Counted from the stretch's first letter, positions 1-10,942 are shown. The stretch is 64,000 bases of DNA from an uncultured Lachnospiraceae bacterium (GCA_945919075.1 CAMEIX010000008.1:1-64000); one strand, 5' to 3'. A program made the numbers and translations. The notes: generated by a model not told the origin, from the letters alone.

Positions 1-1024
1 AATGAGAATTATCCCTTCTGAAAATGACGGATTCGTGTTTATCTCGTTTGATTTTTCCTGCCTTAATCAAAGCTTCTTTTTCAGCTCTAATACGCTCCAA
101 CAGAACACTTGCGGGTTCATCATTAGAGTCTTGCGGTACAAGTTTTCCCTGCACAGCTTCCTGCAAAATAGACTTTTTGAGTTTAACCGGAAAGTCTTTA
201 TTATAGTCTTGCAGGGATTTTTCTTTCATGCCATACACATCAGCCATTGGCAAAACTTCAAGAAGTTTTGCTACAATTCGTTCCTGCTCTTCACTCGGAG
301 GAACGGGAATAAATAATTCAGCCACGGTGGATGGACGTAATTCAGTTTGGTTGGTAGAACCTTCTCCCAACTTTTCAAGATAAGGCTGATGATATTTCAG
401 AGCAAAAAACAAGTAATCCTTTATCATCCGGTTTCCGGTACGGATGGTTGTAACATGAGAATCCGGAACAATAACAAAATCATTTATTCTGTCGCTGTTA
501 CGGAATATTCCAATCCTTCCAAGTGTACCATTACCAGTTGAGTTAATGATTATATCACCATCAACCATATATTCTTCAACGGGATATTTGTCAAATGTTT
601 TCATATCCAAGAACTTGGCCAATGAAACATCAATCCCACCGAGTTTTACATTGCACTTCTGAGCAAAAACATAAACGTTTCCATCATCTGCATACTTAGG
701 AGATTTGCCACGCTTAATTTCTTTGATAGTAAGATCTTTAAGTCTTGCCCATTCCCAACTCTCAGGAATCTCAAAAGGAACCTCATCGGCTATACAAATT
801 GGCTCATTTTCGCCAACCTTCTCATAAGGCAAATTATCGTCACCTCGGAAGATATAAGAAGGATTCTTATCCTTCTTAATTTTGCCCTCTTTTATAAGCT
901 GTTCTTTTTCTATTCTTATTCGTTCTAATAATACAGATGCCGGTTCATCATTTGGGTCCTGAGGTACCAGTTTTCCCTGAACAGCCATTTGTAATATTGA
1001 ATTTTTTAACTGCTGTCCTGTCAT
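1..1024 (-). CDS. hsdS: Type I restriction-modification specificity subunit S (partial, runs off the left edge)
   Basis: Minus-strand translation from ATG at 1024 begins MTGQQLKNSILQMAVQGKLVPQDPNDEPASVLLERIRIEKEQL and repeats a near copy (LKKSILQEAVQGKLVPQDSNDEPASVLLERIRAEKEALIKAGKIKRDK) near the window edge, typical of HsdS conserved regions. It overlaps the hsdM stop by 1 nt (TAATG). Confidence 0.93.
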   Translation of the reverse strand, partial: MTGQQLKNSILQMAVQGKLVPQDPNDEPASVLLERIRIEKEQLIKEGKIKKDKNPSYIFRGDDNLPYEKVGENEPICIADEVPFEIPESWEWARLKDLTIKEIKRGKSPKYADDGNVYVFAQKCNVKLGGIDVSLAKFLDMKTFDKYPVEEYMVDGDIIINSTGNGTLGRIGIFRNSDRINDFVIVPDSHVTTIRTGNRMIKDYLFFALKYHQPYLEKLGEGSTNQTELRPSTVAELFIPVPPSEEQERIVAKLLEVLPMADVYGMKEKSLQDYNKDFPVKLKKSILQEAVQGKLVPQDSNDEPASVLLERIRAEKEALIKAGKIKRDKHESVIFRRDNSH

Positions 1025-2547
1025 TAGTCTTCCTCCGTCAAATCAATACCCAATATCGCTGTAATCTGAGCAAGGATTCTGTCTATATCTGCGTTCAAAC
1101 TTGCGCGCTTTTCTTGATACTGTTGAATCAGTTCTCTAGGTGGTAATATATCCTCTTCTTCATGTGGATAACCGCACAAATCAATGTTATAGTTTCTTAA
1201 AGCAAGTTCTTCTGCTGAATATTTTTTAGCCTTATCAAATCCATCTACATTAATTTCTTCTCTATTATTCCACCACTCAATGACCGAATTAAAATGTTTC
1301 AATTCCATTGGCTTTGTCTTCGAAAAGTTCTTGTATCCTTCTGGCATATCCAAACGATAAAACCATGTTTCTTTTGTAGATTCCGTCTTATCAAAGAACA
1401 AAATATTAGTTGTAATTGATGTATATGGTGAAAATACACTGTGTGGCATACGAATAACAGTATGTAAATTAAATTCAGTGAATAATTTTTTCTTAATTGC
1501 CACTTTTGCATTATCAGTACCAAATAAAAATCCATCTGGCAAAATAACTGCTGCACGTCCATTCTTCTTTAAACGGTACATGATAACAGACATAAACAAG
1601 TCTGCAGTCTCACTACTTGCAAGGTCCGACGGGAAGTGATTCTTTACTTCTGTTTTTTCATTTCCTCCATATGGCGGATTCATAAGTACCACCTCAAACT
1701 GGTCATCAACCGTATAATCCAAAACATCCCTAAGCAAAGAATTATCGTGATAAATTCGAGGTATATCAATACCATGCAGAAGCATATTCGTAATACATAA
1801 CATATATGGGAACTGCTTCTTTTCTATACCATAGATTGATTCTCCAAACTTCTCCTGGTCATCTGTATTTTTAACCTTAGGAGCAAGCTCCTTTAACCAA
1901 CTGGTTAAAAATCCGCCTGTACCACAAGCAAAATCCGCTACTCGCTCGCCAATCTGTGGGCGAATCATTTTTGCCATAAAATCAGTGACTGCACGAGGTG
2001 TATAGTATTCGCCTGATGAACCGGCACTTTGAAGTTCTTTCAAAATAGTTTCATATATTTCTCCAAAAGCATGACTTTCTTCGTAATCACCAAGTTCCAG
2101 TTCATCAATGATATTAACAATCTGCCTAAGTAAAACACCATCTTTCATATAATTATTGGCATCTTCGAAAGTGGTTTGCACAATGGCTTTTTTAATAGGT
2201 GTTTCCTTCGAAACCACAATTCCTTCTATTTCTGCCCCATCTCTGACATCAATAGCATTCTGTCCTTTCAATACAGGAAATAATGTATTATTTACAAAGT
2301 TCAATAACGTGTCACCTGTGATTGCTTTGCCAGAACGGTCGTCTACAGCCCAATTTCTCCATCTACACGGTTCAGGAATTATTGACAAATAATTATCTTC
2401 ATCCATATCCCAGTCATTTTCTTTTTCATCATAAACTTTAAGAAATAACATCCATGCCATCTGTTCAATGCGCTGTGCATCGCCATTTATTCCTGCATCA
2501 TTACGCATAATATCTCTTACTCGTTTTACAAAATTTGTTAAACTCAT
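1024..2547 (-). CDS. hsdM: Type I restriction-modification DNA methyltransferase subunit M
   Basis: MSLTNFVKRVRDIMRNDAGINGDAQRIEQMAWMLFLKVYDEKE; ADFACGTGGFL and LMNPPYGG (NPPY) methylase motifs; adjacent to hsdS and hsdR. Confidence 0.96.
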   Translation of the reverse strand: MSLTNFVKRVRDIMRNDAGINGDAQRIEQMAWMLFLKVYDEKENDWDMDEDNYLSIIPEPCRWRNWAVDDRSGKAITGDTLLNFVNNTLFPVLKGQNAIDVRDGAEIEGIVVSKETPIKKAIVQTTFEDANNYMKDGVLLRQIVNIIDELELGDYEESHAFGEIYETILKELQSAGSSGEYYTPRAVTDFMAKMIRPQIGERVADFACGTGGFLTSWLKELAPKVKNTDDQEKFGESIYGIEKKQFPYMLCITNMLLHGIDIPRIYHDNSLLRDVLDYTVDDQFEVVLMNPPYGGNEKTEVKNHFPSDLASSETADLFMSVIMYRLKKNGRAAVILPDGFLFGTDNAKVAIKKKLFTEFNLHTVIRMPHSVFSPYTSITTNILFFDKTESTKETWFYRLDMPEGYKNFSKTKPMELKHFNSVIEWWNNREEINVDGFDKAKKYSAEELALRNYNIDLCGYPHEEEDILPPRELIQQYQEKRASLNADIDRILAQITAILGIDLTEED

Positions 2548-2551
2548 ATTT

Positions 2552-4912
2552 TTATCCTACCTTATATATTTCTTCTTCCAGTTCCTTTACTGCATTCAGA
2601 TAACCTTCTTTGCCTCCGAAGTAACTAGCAATCTTAGCTGGCTTTCCAAATTTATTAAACGGGTCCAATTTAAGTATTTCTGTCTTCTCAATTTCATAAA
2701 TACCATCATTCATATACTTGTCCAATAGAATTTCAAGTACCCGCCTTGCATATTCTCCGTATCTGTTAAGAAAGTCTCGCTTCCGTACATTATTGGCTCT
2801 CTCTATTCTTGTAAGTGGCTTTTGATCATATGCCACATGACATATGAAATCAAAGTCATCCACTTCTGACATATTTTGGTCTGCCTTTAACAAATCAAGG
2901 TCAATACCTTGTTCTTTCAAAAGGTCTCTTATAACTTCCTTTTTATCATTTTCATTCCACTTGCGAATAAAATAATCCAATGAGGCATATTGACCAAGTA
3001 TATTTGCTTTTGTATAATCTACAACACTTTCTTGTCTAAGTAACTTTCCATCCACATCATAAACAGATACAATTTTACCAAGAATTTCAACACGACATCC
3101 ATCTGCTGTTACAATCGGTTTCTCATTGCGCGGTGGTGGAGTAACCGGAGGCTCAGGTGGTATAGGTGGCTTCGGTTCGATAGGTGTTACCTGTGGCGGA
3201 TAATTCGGGTCAATTTCAATAGGTCCATCCCACTCCGGATCAGCGAATAATCTTGTTACATTTCTAAAATCCATCACCGTAAAATGTGTTTTGCCATCCT
3301 TTTCTCTTAATCTGGTTCCTCTACCAATTATCTGCTTAAATTCTGTCATAGATGCTATCATTTCATCTAATACAATAAGCTTTGTCATCTTACAGTCTGC
3401 ACCTGTTGATAACAGTTTCGATGTTGTTGCAATTACAGGATATTCAGAAGACACAGAGATAAAATAATCTAATTTACTTTTGCCGTAGGTATCCGAACTG
3501 GTAATTCTGACAACATAATCCGGATTTTTCTGAACCATATCTTTATTCAGATTGTTTAACGCCACACGCATACGCTCTGCGTGTTCTTCTGTAGCACAAA
3601 ATACAATCGTTTTCTGCATTCTATCTGTTGCTTTAAGATAATTTGTAACTTCTAAAGCTACTTCTTCAATACGGTCTTCCAAAACGATATTGTAATCAAA
3701 GTCACTATTTGTATAAATTCTGTCCTCAATTACATTACCAAACTTATCCCGTTGTCCTTTGAAAGGCCTCCATCCTTCTCCAATATTAGTCTTAATATTT
3801 ATCACTTTAAACGGAGCAAGAAAACCATCATCAATTCCCTCTCTCAAGCTGTAGGTATATATTGGCTCTCCAAAATAATCCATATTAGAAATATACTTAG
3901 TCTCTTTCGGTGTTGCTGTCATACCAATCTGTGTAGCTGATGAAAAATAATCAAGTATTCTTCGCCAGTTACTGTCCTTTTTAGCACTTCCTCTATGACA
4001 CTCATCCACAATTATTAAATCAAAAAACTCTTTATTGAAAAGCTTTTCAAACTTACTAACTGTTTCATCACCGCTTCCTTCATCATCTTCTTCATTGCCT
4101 GCTAACTGTTGATATAAAGAAAAATAAACTTCATGCGATGTAATTGTCGTCGGGTCATCTTTGGCAAAATTCACCTTGTGAATTGTTTTCTCGAGCGGTG
4201 CAAAATCCTGCTGTATCGATTGATCTACAAGAATATTTCTATCTGCCAAATATAAAACTTTCTTCTTCAAGCCAGCCTTCAACAAACGATACACAATTTG
4301 AAAAGCAGTATATGTCTTACCAGTTCCAGTTGCCATAACAAGCAATAATCTCTCCTGCCCTTTTGCAATAGCTTCCACAGTACGATTAATTGCATTTCGC
4401 TGATAATATCTGGGGTCATATGTATTTTGACTTGAATAATATGGCTGTGCTATGATTTTCTTTTCATTTTCTGACAATCCGGCTCCGGCATTTGCTCCAC
4501 GTTCCCAACGCTTTACCAATTCGTCAGATGTCGGAAATTTATCTAATTCAATTTCCCGCTCCTGTCCAGTAATAAAATCATGCTCCATAAAGCCATCGCC
4601 GTTTGAGCTATAAGCAAAAGGAACATCCAACATTTGCGCATATGTCATAGCTTGTTGTAAACCATGAGAAACGGAATGCGTATTATCTTTTGCCTCCACA
4701 ACTGCAATCGGTTTATATTTATTAATGTACAATATATAATCTGCCTTTTTCGGTTTTTGACGTGACACTAAATTACCTTTTAAATTAATACGTCCGTCTG
4801 TTATGGAAGTTTCCATTGTTATTTTACTTTGGTCCCACTTAGATACTATCGCAGGAGTAATATACTGTAATTTAATATCTTCTTCCGTCATTTGTTTTTT
4901 TGATACAATCAT
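2552..4912 (-). CDS. hsdR: Type I restriction enzyme subunit R (SF2 helicase/endonuclease, EcoEI-like)
   Basis: VMATGTGKTYTAFQ, VDECHRG, GMTATP, IGRGTRLR helicase motifs; N-terminal VVEAKD nuclease-type motif; Pro-rich linker PPKPPIPPEPPVTPPP-like. Confidence 0.95.
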   Translation of the reverse strand: MIVSKKQMTEEDIKLQYITPAIVSKWDQSKITMETSITDGRINLKGNLVSRQKPKKADYILYINKYKPIAVVEAKDNTHSVSHGLQQAMTYAQMLDVPFAYSSNGDGFMEHDFITGQEREIELDKFPTSDELVKRWERGANAGAGLSENEKKIIAQPYYSSQNTYDPRYYQRNAINRTVEAIAKGQERLLLVMATGTGKTYTAFQIVYRLLKAGLKKKVLYLADRNILVDQSIQQDFAPLEKTIHKVNFAKDDPTTITSHEVYFSLYQQLAGNEEDDEGSGDETVSKFEKLFNKEFFDLIIVDECHRGSAKKDSNWRRILDYFSSATQIGMTATPKETKYISNMDYFGEPIYTYSLREGIDDGFLAPFKVINIKTNIGEGWRPFKGQRDKFGNVIEDRIYTNSDFDYNIVLEDRIEEVALEVTNYLKATDRMQKTIVFCATEEHAERMRVALNNLNKDMVQKNPDYVVRITSSDTYGKSKLDYFISVSSEYPVIATTSKLLSTGADCKMTKLIVLDEMIASMTEFKQIIGRGTRLREKDGKTHFTVMDFRNVTRLFADPEWDGPIEIDPNYPPQVTPIEPKPPIPPEPPVTPPPRNEKPIVTADGCRVEILGKIVSVYDVDGKLLRQESVVDYTKANILGQYASLDYFIRKWNENDKKEVIRDLLKEQGIDLDLLKADQNMSEVDDFDFICHVAYDQKPLTRIERANNVRKRDFLNRYGEYARRVLEILLDKYMNDGIYEIEKTEILKLDPFNKFGKPAKIASYFGGKEGYLNAVKELEEEIYKVG

Positions 4913-4969
4913 CCTGCACCTCCATTCTTCCGATAATAAAAAGTTATCGGAAGTTAATACTGAAAAAAT

Positions 4970-6781
4970 TTACAGTCTCTCATAATACTTCAGTATCAAC
5001 GCTGCCATCATTTTACGTCTTTCAGTTAAAAATTCATCATAGTTCTCAACTGTCATATTCATAATATTTTGTGGAATACAGTTCTCCTCAAGGTTTGTTG
5101 CAAGCAAATCTCTGTCTGCAATATTTCCAAGTACAATATTTCCACCGTCACACTGATTCAAAACCTTTCCAAAATATACATTCGGCGCATCATCACTAAT
5201 TGCTTTATTTACCTGTGTATCAAGGTATATGTAGTTCGCAACCTGATTATATTTCGTTTTATTATCCACGCCATTATTTTTCAGATAACTGCGCGGGAAT
5301 ATATGATGCACATCCCCGGAAATAGTAATTAAATCTGCAACTTTCGTACCATTCATCATCATTGAATTACAATTCATATTAATCTGCGCTGCTAAAAATG
5401 TATTGAACGCCGGACTATTAACTGATGATGTTTCCAAATTCTGAGGCAAGGTAACTGTCCAGAAAGATTCTGAAAGTGCCGAAGCCTCAACATCTGCCAA
5501 AAATGTTAAGAATCCTTTCTCTCCAATAGTTCTCATATCACGGTCCATCTGTGTTTCCGGCGAACCAATATATCTTGATGTCAATGTTGAAAGAACAAAC
5601 CATTTCTGCACATATCTCTTTATCTGTGCATTCGGAATTGCAGGGTCATCCAATAACATCAAATACAATGTATATGCAAAGTCCAAAGTCATCCTCGAAT
5701 TAAGAAGCTTGCTCGATACATATCCGGCACCCTTAATCGCCATAACAAACTGCGAAAAATTGTACTGATTGATAAAATTCATAATACCGGCATCCAATTT
5801 TCCATAGGACTCTTCCACGATATCTTCTCTGAATTCCTTCGTAACAAAATCACGTCCCGAAAGCAAGCTAACCAAATCTGCCAATTTACCTCTTCGGAAC
5901 TGATGCATAAATGATACTCTAAGCATATCGCCATAATCCGGATCATAGATGTCATCATAATCTTTTGCTAACCATTTTATTTTATCCGCATATTTCGATG
6001 ATTGGAATTCTGCATCATGTGTTAATTGTGAATAGAAATCCGGTTTTACAGCCAAGTGACAGAAATAATCCACGGTCTTTCTCATAAGACTACCTGCATG
6101 AATTGTATCTGCTGCCATTTTAGACATTACGAAATCTGACTGGCTAAGAGCTGTACCTTTAGAATTAATACGAATAAATATTTCTGTAACTTCGTCAATA
6201 TCCAAAGCCGCATCCAATTCAATAACACCTATCTGACGATTGGCAATTCCCTTCAATGCCGTTACAGCCTTATTTACTTCATTGGGTTTTATACCTTCAT
6301 TCACTTCGCAATATTTCATTGCAAAATCAAAAGAATCAAATTCGGTATCAAACACAACTGAAATATCCGGTATCCAACGCTTATCCTTTAAATGAGAAGC
6401 ATCCTGCACGGCAAAACGCTTTGTCTCATCCTCCGCCAACGGATTAAACGCTATCTTTATTCTGTCCTTGTTAAAGTCATCATCTAAAACTTCTTTTCCG
6501 GCAATGGCAGCCATTAATGCTGTAACTCTTTGCTGACCATCAATTAGCACTTTCTTTCCGTTTGCTTTACCGCCATCCTTTGTCTTAACATCAGGATTTT
6601 TCCAAGTGATAATATATCCGGTTGGATAACCATTGTACAATGAGTCAATTAAATCTCTTACCTGACTTCTCTTCCACACAAACGGTCTCTGAATTTCAGG
6701 AATAACAAAATCCTCTGCATCAATCAAACCAAGGATTGCACTAACTGAGTATTGCATTAATGTAAACTTTTCACCTGTCAT
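4970..6781 (-). CDS. DUF262/GmrSD-like protein with C-terminal HNH-like (DUF1524-type) region
   Basis: N-terminal IPEIQRPFVWKRSQVRDLIDSLYNGYPTGYII and LIDGQQRVTAL (DUF262); C-terminal DVHHIFPRSYLKNNG...NQVANYIYLD. Confidence 0.85.
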   Translation of the reverse strand: MTGEKFTLMQYSVSAILGLIDAEDFVIPEIQRPFVWKRSQVRDLIDSLYNGYPTGYIITWKNPDVKTKDGGKANGKKVLIDGQQRVTALMAAIAGKEVLDDDFNKDRIKIAFNPLAEDETKRFAVQDASHLKDKRWIPDISVVFDTEFDSFDFAMKYCEVNEGIKPNEVNKAVTALKGIANRQIGVIELDAALDIDEVTEIFIRINSKGTALSQSDFVMSKMAADTIHAGSLMRKTVDYFCHLAVKPDFYSQLTHDAEFQSSKYADKIKWLAKDYDDIYDPDYGDMLRVSFMHQFRRGKLADLVSLLSGRDFVTKEFREDIVEESYGKLDAGIMNFINQYNFSQFVMAIKGAGYVSSKLLNSRMTLDFAYTLYLMLLDDPAIPNAQIKRYVQKWFVLSTLTSRYIGSPETQMDRDMRTIGEKGFLTFLADVEASALSESFWTVTLPQNLETSSVNSPAFNTFLAAQINMNCNSMMMNGTKVADLITISGDVHHIFPRSYLKNNGVDNKTKYNQVANYIYLDTQVNKAISDDAPNVYFGKVLNQCDGGNIVLGNIADRDLLATNLEENCIPQNIMNMTVENYDEFLTERRKMMAALILKYYERL

Positions 6782-6799
6782 ATAGCTACCTTCCTTCTT

Positions 6800-7918
6800 C
6801 TATATCAACTTGCATTCCCTTTTTTCCAAGCCCAGAAAATATGTATCATTCTTTTCAAATGTAACAACATAAATATGTCGCTTAACTTCTTCAATATCTG
6901 CTTCTATTACATTTTTATGCCTTATACATGCTTGAACAAATTGTTCTTTTATACTTTCTTCATTCTCACAACCATATTTGTATATTATTAATTCAGCTCC
7001 ATTTTTGCTAATACATTCGAATATCTGATCCAGCCACCAGCCATCAGTTTTAGAGATAGACATACCATACATTATAAACAGCTTTGTATCTTCAAAGTAT
7101 GATTTATATCTCACATCATATCTAGACCAATATGATTTAATTAATCGCTTCTCCTTTGATGTTCCTTTATTAAAATCAGGTATATCTACTCCAAATAAAA
7201 TTGACCTTGGAACATCCTGAACTCCATGTGGATGGATAACACCTGTCACCAGATAAGAAGAATATCTTGTAGGATTTGATGTTAATACCGTCTCTGGATA
7301 AAACTCAAAATGTCGATCTGCATTTCTATGTGTATGAGGATCAAATTGTCCCTTATCTAAATACATGTAATTATCCAGTAACGATGTATAACAAAAATCC
7401 ACAAAAAGAAAGTTATATAAATCATAGTGATTAGTTGTTGAAGGAAACTTTATATCACAAGTATCTGGCAAGTCTTTCATAAAGTGGGATAAACTTTGTA
7501 TTGCCAACGCCTTCTCTTTTACATCTGCATTCATTTTCAGCAACACCGAAGAATCCACTAAATTATTCAAAAAACGTGTAAAATATGCTTGAAATTCATC
7601 TACACATTTTTCGATCTCATCTATTTCCACAGTTCTGTCTTCTATCAACTTACTAATTGTTTCCTCAAAATCACTCCAATTTTCTCTACCATTTAATAAA
7701 TCTTCAGTCATTCTTTTAAACAAAATATTATTCTCATCACATAAACGAAAATATTTAAGGTATTCATAAAAATCATTGTAGGTTGATGTTTTTCCCGGCA
7801 AACTCCCTGTATTATATTTATTCAATATCGCAACATCAAACCCATTCCCAACCAACACCATAATATTGTGTTGGTCCCTTAACGCATCAAATGTCTCTCT
7901 ATCATACTTTTTAAACAT
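6800..7918 (-). CDS. AbiH-like phage abortive infection protein
   Basis: N-terminal IMVLVGNGFDVAILNKYNT, ENWSDFEETISKL, C-terminal LFIMYGMSISKTDGWWLDQIFECI pattern of the AbiH family. Confidence 0.7.
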   Translation of the reverse strand: MFKKYDRETFDALRDQHNIMVLVGNGFDVAILNKYNTGSLPGKTSTYNDFYEYLKYFRLCDENNILFKRMTEDLLNGRENWSDFEETISKLIEDRTVEIDEIEKCVDEFQAYFTRFLNNLVDSSVLLKMNADVKEKALAIQSLSHFMKDLPDTCDIKFPSTTNHYDLYNFLFVDFCYTSLLDNYMYLDKGQFDPHTHRNADRHFEFYPETVLTSNPTRYSSYLVTGVIHPHGVQDVPRSILFGVDIPDFNKGTSKEKRLIKSYWSRYDVRYKSYFEDTKLFIMYGMSISKTDGWWLDQIFECISKNGAELIIYKYGCENEESIKEQFVQACIRHKNVIEADIEEVKRHIYVVTFEKNDTYFLGLEKRECKLI

Positions 7919-8087
7919 TATCGAAATCTCCTTTGTAAAGATTAATTATCACCATATAAAACCTTTTTGTTATATCCTTTGACGCACTACTCATTCCCCC
8001 TTTTTCTAGCTGTTTTGTACACAAGAATTTCCTTTTACAAATGTCGATATAAAATGCAGTTTTCATATTATCAGTTACACCACTAAA

Positions 8088-8282
8088 TTAATATTCAATA
8101 ACATCATCTATTTTACACTCCAACGCTTTACATATCTTAACCAAAATCTCCACACGAACATCTTCATTTCTTCCAAGCTTCGCCATGGCATTTGTACTGA
8201 TTTTAGCTTCTCTTATAAGCTCTGTTTTCAGCATCCCACGCTCACTTAAGATACCCCATAATTTATCATAGTTAACCACCAT
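8088..8282 (-). CDS. Small XRE/Cro-type helix-turn-helix regulator
   Basis: MVVNYDKLWGILSERGMLKTELIREAKISTNAMAKLGRNEDVRVEILVKICKALECKIDDVIEY; start chosen at the internal Met of ORF 8088..8327. Confidence 0.82.
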   Translation of the reverse strand: MVVNYDKLWGILSERGMLKTELIREAKISTNAMAKLGRNEDVRVEILVKICKALECKIDDVIEY

Positions 8283-8500
8283 TTTAATCCTCCAATTTCG
8301 ATGAGCAATCTGACATTTATACTGCATAATATTATAGCACTTTTTGCCGTGTTTCTCAATCAGAAATTGAAGTTTGCAATTTGCAAAAATACATCAGCTA
8401 CACTTTCACATTTTCATTATACCAAACCCATCTGTCCAATAATCCTCCCACCAAAAATGCCGGTCAGATTGCTCCAACCGACACTTCACATTCACTATTT

Positions 8501-8746
8501 TTAATTTAACTCATTCCACACATCCACATAATCCTGCAATCCGCTCGGACGCATCGCCATGCCTACATATCCTGCCGGCTCTTCTCTTGCGAACCTGGCA
8601 AGGATTCCTGCATCCTCAGGCTCATCAAATACCACCTGCGCCTCTGCCTTTTTACAGTCTATTACCAATTGTTTTCCATCCATGTCCGTTACGACAATTG
8701 CATCTCTTTCGCTGTCGTAAAAGTATATGTTATACACCATTTTCAC
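8501..8746 (-). CDS. Small hypothetical protein (possibly DUF6061-like)
   Basis: ORF MVYNIYFYDSERDAIVVTDMDGKQLVIDCKKAEAQVVFDEPEDAGILARFAREEPAGYVGMAMRPSGLQDYVDVWNELN; compact and acidic, plausible real gene. Confidence 0.6.
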   Translation of the reverse strand: MKMVYNIYFYDSERDAIVVTDMDGKQLVIDCKKAEAQVVFDEPEDAGILARFAREEPAGYVGMAMRPSGLQDYVDVWNELN

Positions 8747-9118
8747 CGCTCCTTTTTTAACTTGGCAAATGTTTATCTGCCATTTGATTTTTTCATCATA
8801 GCTCGGCTTCCATTTTCACTCAAAAAATCATCCGAAATTGGTGTCGTAAACCTGTCGTAATGCAAATTTACTATGCGAAAAACACAGTATTTATAAGGGT
8901 TTGCGGAGCAAGGAAGATGTTGCCGTGGCAGATGAATAATACTTTTATCATTGTTATAAATCTCCTTGTTTTGCCCGGAAATGCCCTGTTTTGCAAGGGA
9001 TTCTGGGATTATTGTAATATACTCTGAAATTACGGAATATGGCAAATCAGAGCAGATTTTAGCAAGTTGTGACTACCTGTTAGTAGTAAAATTGGTAGTA
9101 AAACGGAAAAGTTTACTA

Positions 9119-9841
9119 CTAAAGATTTTTAATTTCAGTTGGGAGAGTATGTTCTTTCGGCTTAATTATTTGCTCTGTACCCTTAACCAAAATTTCAAAC
9201 CCATCCTCTTGATTATAATGAGCTCTCTTTTCCACATCCCAATAATCTAATAGGATACTAAAAGGCACTGTTTCTTCCTTTCCCATGCTAATAATCATAA
9301 AAAGATTCACTGTTTCATCTTTAGCAATAGATATTTTTTCAGAAAAACCATTTACGCTAACCTTCATATCCACGGCACTGCCAGCACCAATATTTCTAAT
9401 TATATATTTCAAATATATATAATTGGGTACTGATTGTCTCATTTTTATACACTGTTCATCCATTGATGTAAAACCATATCGAACTTTCTCTACTGTCCTC
9501 TCTTTAATGTCAAATACTCTGTCATTTAGCCCAAACTCCGAATCCTCATTAAAGAAAATATATCTAGTATCAAGGTATGGTCTAACTGCATACTTCTTTT
9601 CTTCTGTCAGTTGCTCTTTCTCAAGTTTTTTCTGCTCCTCAATTTTCTTATTATTGTCTGATATAGTAATAAAAACGGCCACTAGGGTTGCTATTCCACC
9701 TAAATAACTTCCTAAAAAGCCAGCCCACGCTTGGTTTTCAATATTACTTGGAAATGAGTTACCAAATATACAAATATCAATTAATAACGGTATAGTAATT
9801 ACCAAAACGGCAAAACCAATTCTCTTTAAAAGCTTTTTCAT
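9119..9841 (-). CDS. Hypothetical membrane protein with N-terminal TM segments
   Basis: MKKLLKRIGFAVLVITIPLLIDICIFG...AWAGFLGSYLGGIATLVAVFITISDNNKKIEEQKKLEKEQ then a soluble domain; start chosen at internal Met of ORF 9119..9877. Confidence 0.65.
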   Translation of the reverse strand: MKKLLKRIGFAVLVITIPLLIDICIFGNSFPSNIENQAWAGFLGSYLGGIATLVAVFITISDNNKKIEEQKKLEKEQLTEEKKYAVRPYLDTRYIFFNEDSEFGLNDRVFDIKERTVEKVRYGFTSMDEQCIKMRQSVPNYIYLKYIIRNIGAGSAVDMKVSVNGFSEKISIAKDETVNLFMIISMGKEETVPFSILLDYWDVEKRAHYNQEDGFEILVKGTEQIIKPKEHTLPTEIKNL

Positions 9842-9886
9842 TTTTTTATCCTCCAACAGACCTACATTTTGCGCCATGGAATTTTC

Positions 9887-10783
9887 CTAAATATGTTTTT
9901 TTATCCTATTGTAGATGTCCAAACCTTTCTTTTGACCAAATTTTTGTATTATTGCTCTATATATGGTCTGCAAAGCATTCTTCTCATCACAATGTTTAAT
10001 TACTAATCCCGGCACATAAGCAATAACTTCCTTGCCAACATTTGCCTTACTCAAAATCTGCTGTATTTCATTATGAAGGAGTGTTTTATTATCGCAATCA
10101 GCTTTCTTATCCTGATTTGTTGCATATTTACTTAATATAGACTTGATGTCTCCATATACATCAAGATAGTCCTCGGGATACATCCCGCGCAAAGCATTAT
10201 GAACATCATTCATGAAATTTTCATTGCCATACAACGAGGTTACAACCTTTGCAACTTCATTCATCACACCAGGTCTATACTGTGTTTCAGAGGAACTCAA
10301 AGCTTGTTGTATCTGTTGATTCAGCTTTGTTTTCTTTACCGGATCCACCTTAGATACACTAGTTTTCTTTTCATCATTTTGTTTCACTTCTTTTTTCTGT
10401 GTAACTTGTTTGATAGCAATCGTACTTCTCCTCGAAACAGATATGCTATTTCCACACTCTTCTCGTAGAAACTCACATACTTTATCATAGCCTTTGTCCG
10501 ATGATATAATCACATACTCAGTTTGTATATTAGCATTCTTTCCCACTAAATAACCTAGATATGCAATTAAATGTTTGTCCAACGATTGGTCTCCCGCCGG
10601 AACTTTTTTTATATCAAGTTCCGCTTTACCATGATTTGTAAAAATATCAAGAGTTGTATTTTTTGAATTATCAGTGTAAAATAAGTGAATGAAATCAGAA
10701 ATAGTAAGTTTCTCACATCCCTTGAGTCCATTTTTTCCATCATTTTCATAATCTATTAAATAATGTGTTTCCACAATAATCAC
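9887..10783 (-). CDS. PIN/NYN-like domain protein (putative RNase) with C-terminal repeats
   Basis: HYLIDYENDGKNGLKGCEKLTISDFIHLFYTDNSKN, VIISSDKGYDKVCEFLRE: acidic residues arranged as in PIN-like nucleases. Confidence 0.75.
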   Translation of the reverse strand: MIIVETHYLIDYENDGKNGLKGCEKLTISDFIHLFYTDNSKNTTLDIFTNHGKAELDIKKVPAGDQSLDKHLIAYLGYLVGKNANIQTEYVIISSDKGYDKVCEFLREECGNSISVSRRSTIAIKQVTQKKEVKQNDEKKTSVSKVDPVKKTKLNQQIQQALSSSETQYRPGVMNEVAKVVTSLYGNENFMNDVHNALRGMYPEDYLDVYGDIKSILSKYATNQDKKADCDNKTLLHNEIQQILSKANVGKEVIAYVPGLVIKHCDEKNALQTIYRAIIQKFGQKKGLDIYNRIKKHI

Positions 10784-10844
10784 CCTCTTCTAAAAAAATA
10801 TTCAAAATAATATTATCATACACCCTTGTTTTTTTCCACACAAA

Positions 10845-10877
10845 AAACGCCCCAGCCATAAAGACTAGAGCGTCAGA
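10845..10877 (-). terminator. Intrinsic terminator downstream of the integrase remnant
   Basis: Minus strand GACGCTCTAGTCTTTATGGCTGGGGCGTTTTTTGTG: GC stem followed by T6. Confidence 0.65.
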
Positions 10878-10942
10878 TATCTTCTATTTTAAATTGCCTT
10901 AAACATTTTCTGCGACATCGGTTTTTCTTTCTTCTTTTCTAT

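Noticed and set aside
8773-9045. 90-aa minus-strand ORF
   Set aside because: No motif and no convincing start context; probably noncoding.
9080-9122. TTAGTAGTAAA / TTTACTACTAA inverted repeat at the 3' end of the membrane-protein gene
   Set aside because: Could be a weak terminator or att relic, but the arms are AT-rich and there is no clear T-tract; not enough support.
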